Source of the DNA: Alphaproteobacteria bacterium
GTDB lineage: Bacteria > Pseudomonadota > Alphaproteobacteria > Micavibrionales > Micavibrionaceae
Direction: 5' to 3'
DNA: 64,000 nt
NCBI GenBank assembly: GCA_017302165.1
Contig: JAFLCW010000002.1
Span: 62,001-126,000, forward strand
The translations under genes were made by a program, and so were the position numbers. Below the pieces are notes generated by a model, which did no database searches, was not told where the DNA came from, and worked only from the letters and a program-made list of their open reading frames with translations. Position 1 is the stretch's first letter. Each line of letters begins with the position of its first letter. Shown here in pieces: positions 63,504 to 64,000 of this stretch.

Positions 63504-63995
63504 TTAATGGTGTTGTTGGTGACTTTCATTGTTTTTTGGTGATGGTGCTGACTCTTTTGGGCTTTCCTGCATCATCATGCCATCCTTCATGCCCATTTCA
63601 TGCATAGGCTCATGCTTCATCTCCGGCATCGGGCCGCTGGCGAATTTATCAAAATTCTCCTTGCTCTCAAAATAATAAGTCATGCCGTGCGTGTCAGCGC
63701 CAATGATTGCACTGGCCTTATCAACTGGCTTACCGCTTACAGGATCCGTTGCCATTCGCAAAGATGCATCATTTTTTAGTTTGTCCGCGCACATCGAACA
63801 GCACCCGTAATAGGTTTTTCCTTCGACATCGATCTTAATTTGCGGCTTGTCGAAGACCTTATTGTTCATCATACACACATATTGCGCCTCGGCGGGTTTG
63901 AGCCAGTCGTTGCTATGCGCATGACCGTTGTCTGCGGCCATGGCGGGGATAAATGAGGTTAAGGCCATCATCAGTGCCAATAAAAACGTCTTCAT
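63504..63995 (-). CDS. periplasmic TRASH-domain metal-binding protein
   Basis: 163 residues. Signal peptide (about 1-20, PAMAA), then a TRASH-like domain with YVCMMNNKVFDKPQIKI and TYYGCCSMCADKL. The C-terminus is Met/His-rich (MPEMKHEPMHEMGMKDGMMMQ). It likely binds copper in the periplasm. The start is 5 bases from the window edge, so its promoter is not visible. Confidence 0.75.
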   Translation of the reverse strand: MKTFLLALMMALTSFIPAMAADNGHAHSNDWLKPAEAQYVCMMNNKVFDKPQIKIDVEGKTYYGCCSMCADKLKNDASLRMATDPVSGKPVDKASAIIGADTHGMTYYFESKENFDKFASGPMPEMKHEPMHEMGMKDGMMMQESPKESAPSPKNNESHQQHH

Positions 63996-64000
63996 AGTTC

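Overview
The window reads as a chromosomal segment of an alphaproteobacterium. The main evidence is a canonical GcrA cell-cycle regulator, found only in that class, followed by ordinary alphaproteobacterial housekeeping genes (era, pheS/pheT, rpmI/rplT, polA, rlmB). I cannot name the genus. The backbone is of moderate GC.

Region 1 (1-18056) is core chromosome: the 3' end of era, gcrA, a double cold-shock-domain protein, an acyl-CoA ligase, ppa, a pheS/pheT pair split by an unknown small gene, a HAD phosphatase, rpmI-rplT, a hydrolase-gpt pair, an MscS channel, a DUF1223 protein, a GT25 glycosyltransferase, polA, rlmB and tRNA-Tyr. Between pheS and the HAD gene is a perfect 21-bp Fur-box palindrome in a TTGACA promoter, directly in front of a 42-residue cysteine-rich microprotein gene.

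Region 2 (about 18057-52475) is an apparently complete lambda-like siphovirus prophage next to tRNA-Tyr. Its left end is an ATGA-coupled operon (small protein, DUF2924, large serine recombinase, HTH protein), then a phage sigma-like factor and a TOPRIM/RepA-type primase-helicase. Small early genes, a metallophosphoesterase and a HipBA toxin-antitoxin pair with a clear autoregulatory operator follow. Next come a ParB-domain DNA methyltransferase, DUF3489, terminase, portal, protease/scaffold, decoration and capsid proteins, and tail genes. The tail genes include a -1 frameshift chaperone pair, tape measure, an RCC1-propeller tail fibre, NlpC/P60 and a gpJ-like tip protein. Lysis genes with nested spanins close the prophage. 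Accessory genes include an inverted CoiA-like nuclease and an AT-rich unknown. Two arrays of a TGCSCAC motif, a duplicated promoter-like repeat, and several terminator-like hairpins inside late genes are structures the gene list does not explain.

Region 3 (52476-64000) is a metal-resistance cluster wholly on the minus strand. A CsoR repressor with its palindromic operator heads a collinear run: CopA P1B-ATPase, a Cys/His-rich secreted protein, a DUF305 lipoprotein, a Czc/Cus-type tripartite RND pump, a His-rich periplasmic protein and a CDF-like exporter. Upstream, beyond a strong terminator, lie a DUF2933 membrane protein and a TRASH-domain periplasmic protein. Together these would detoxify copper and other cations in cytoplasm and periplasm.
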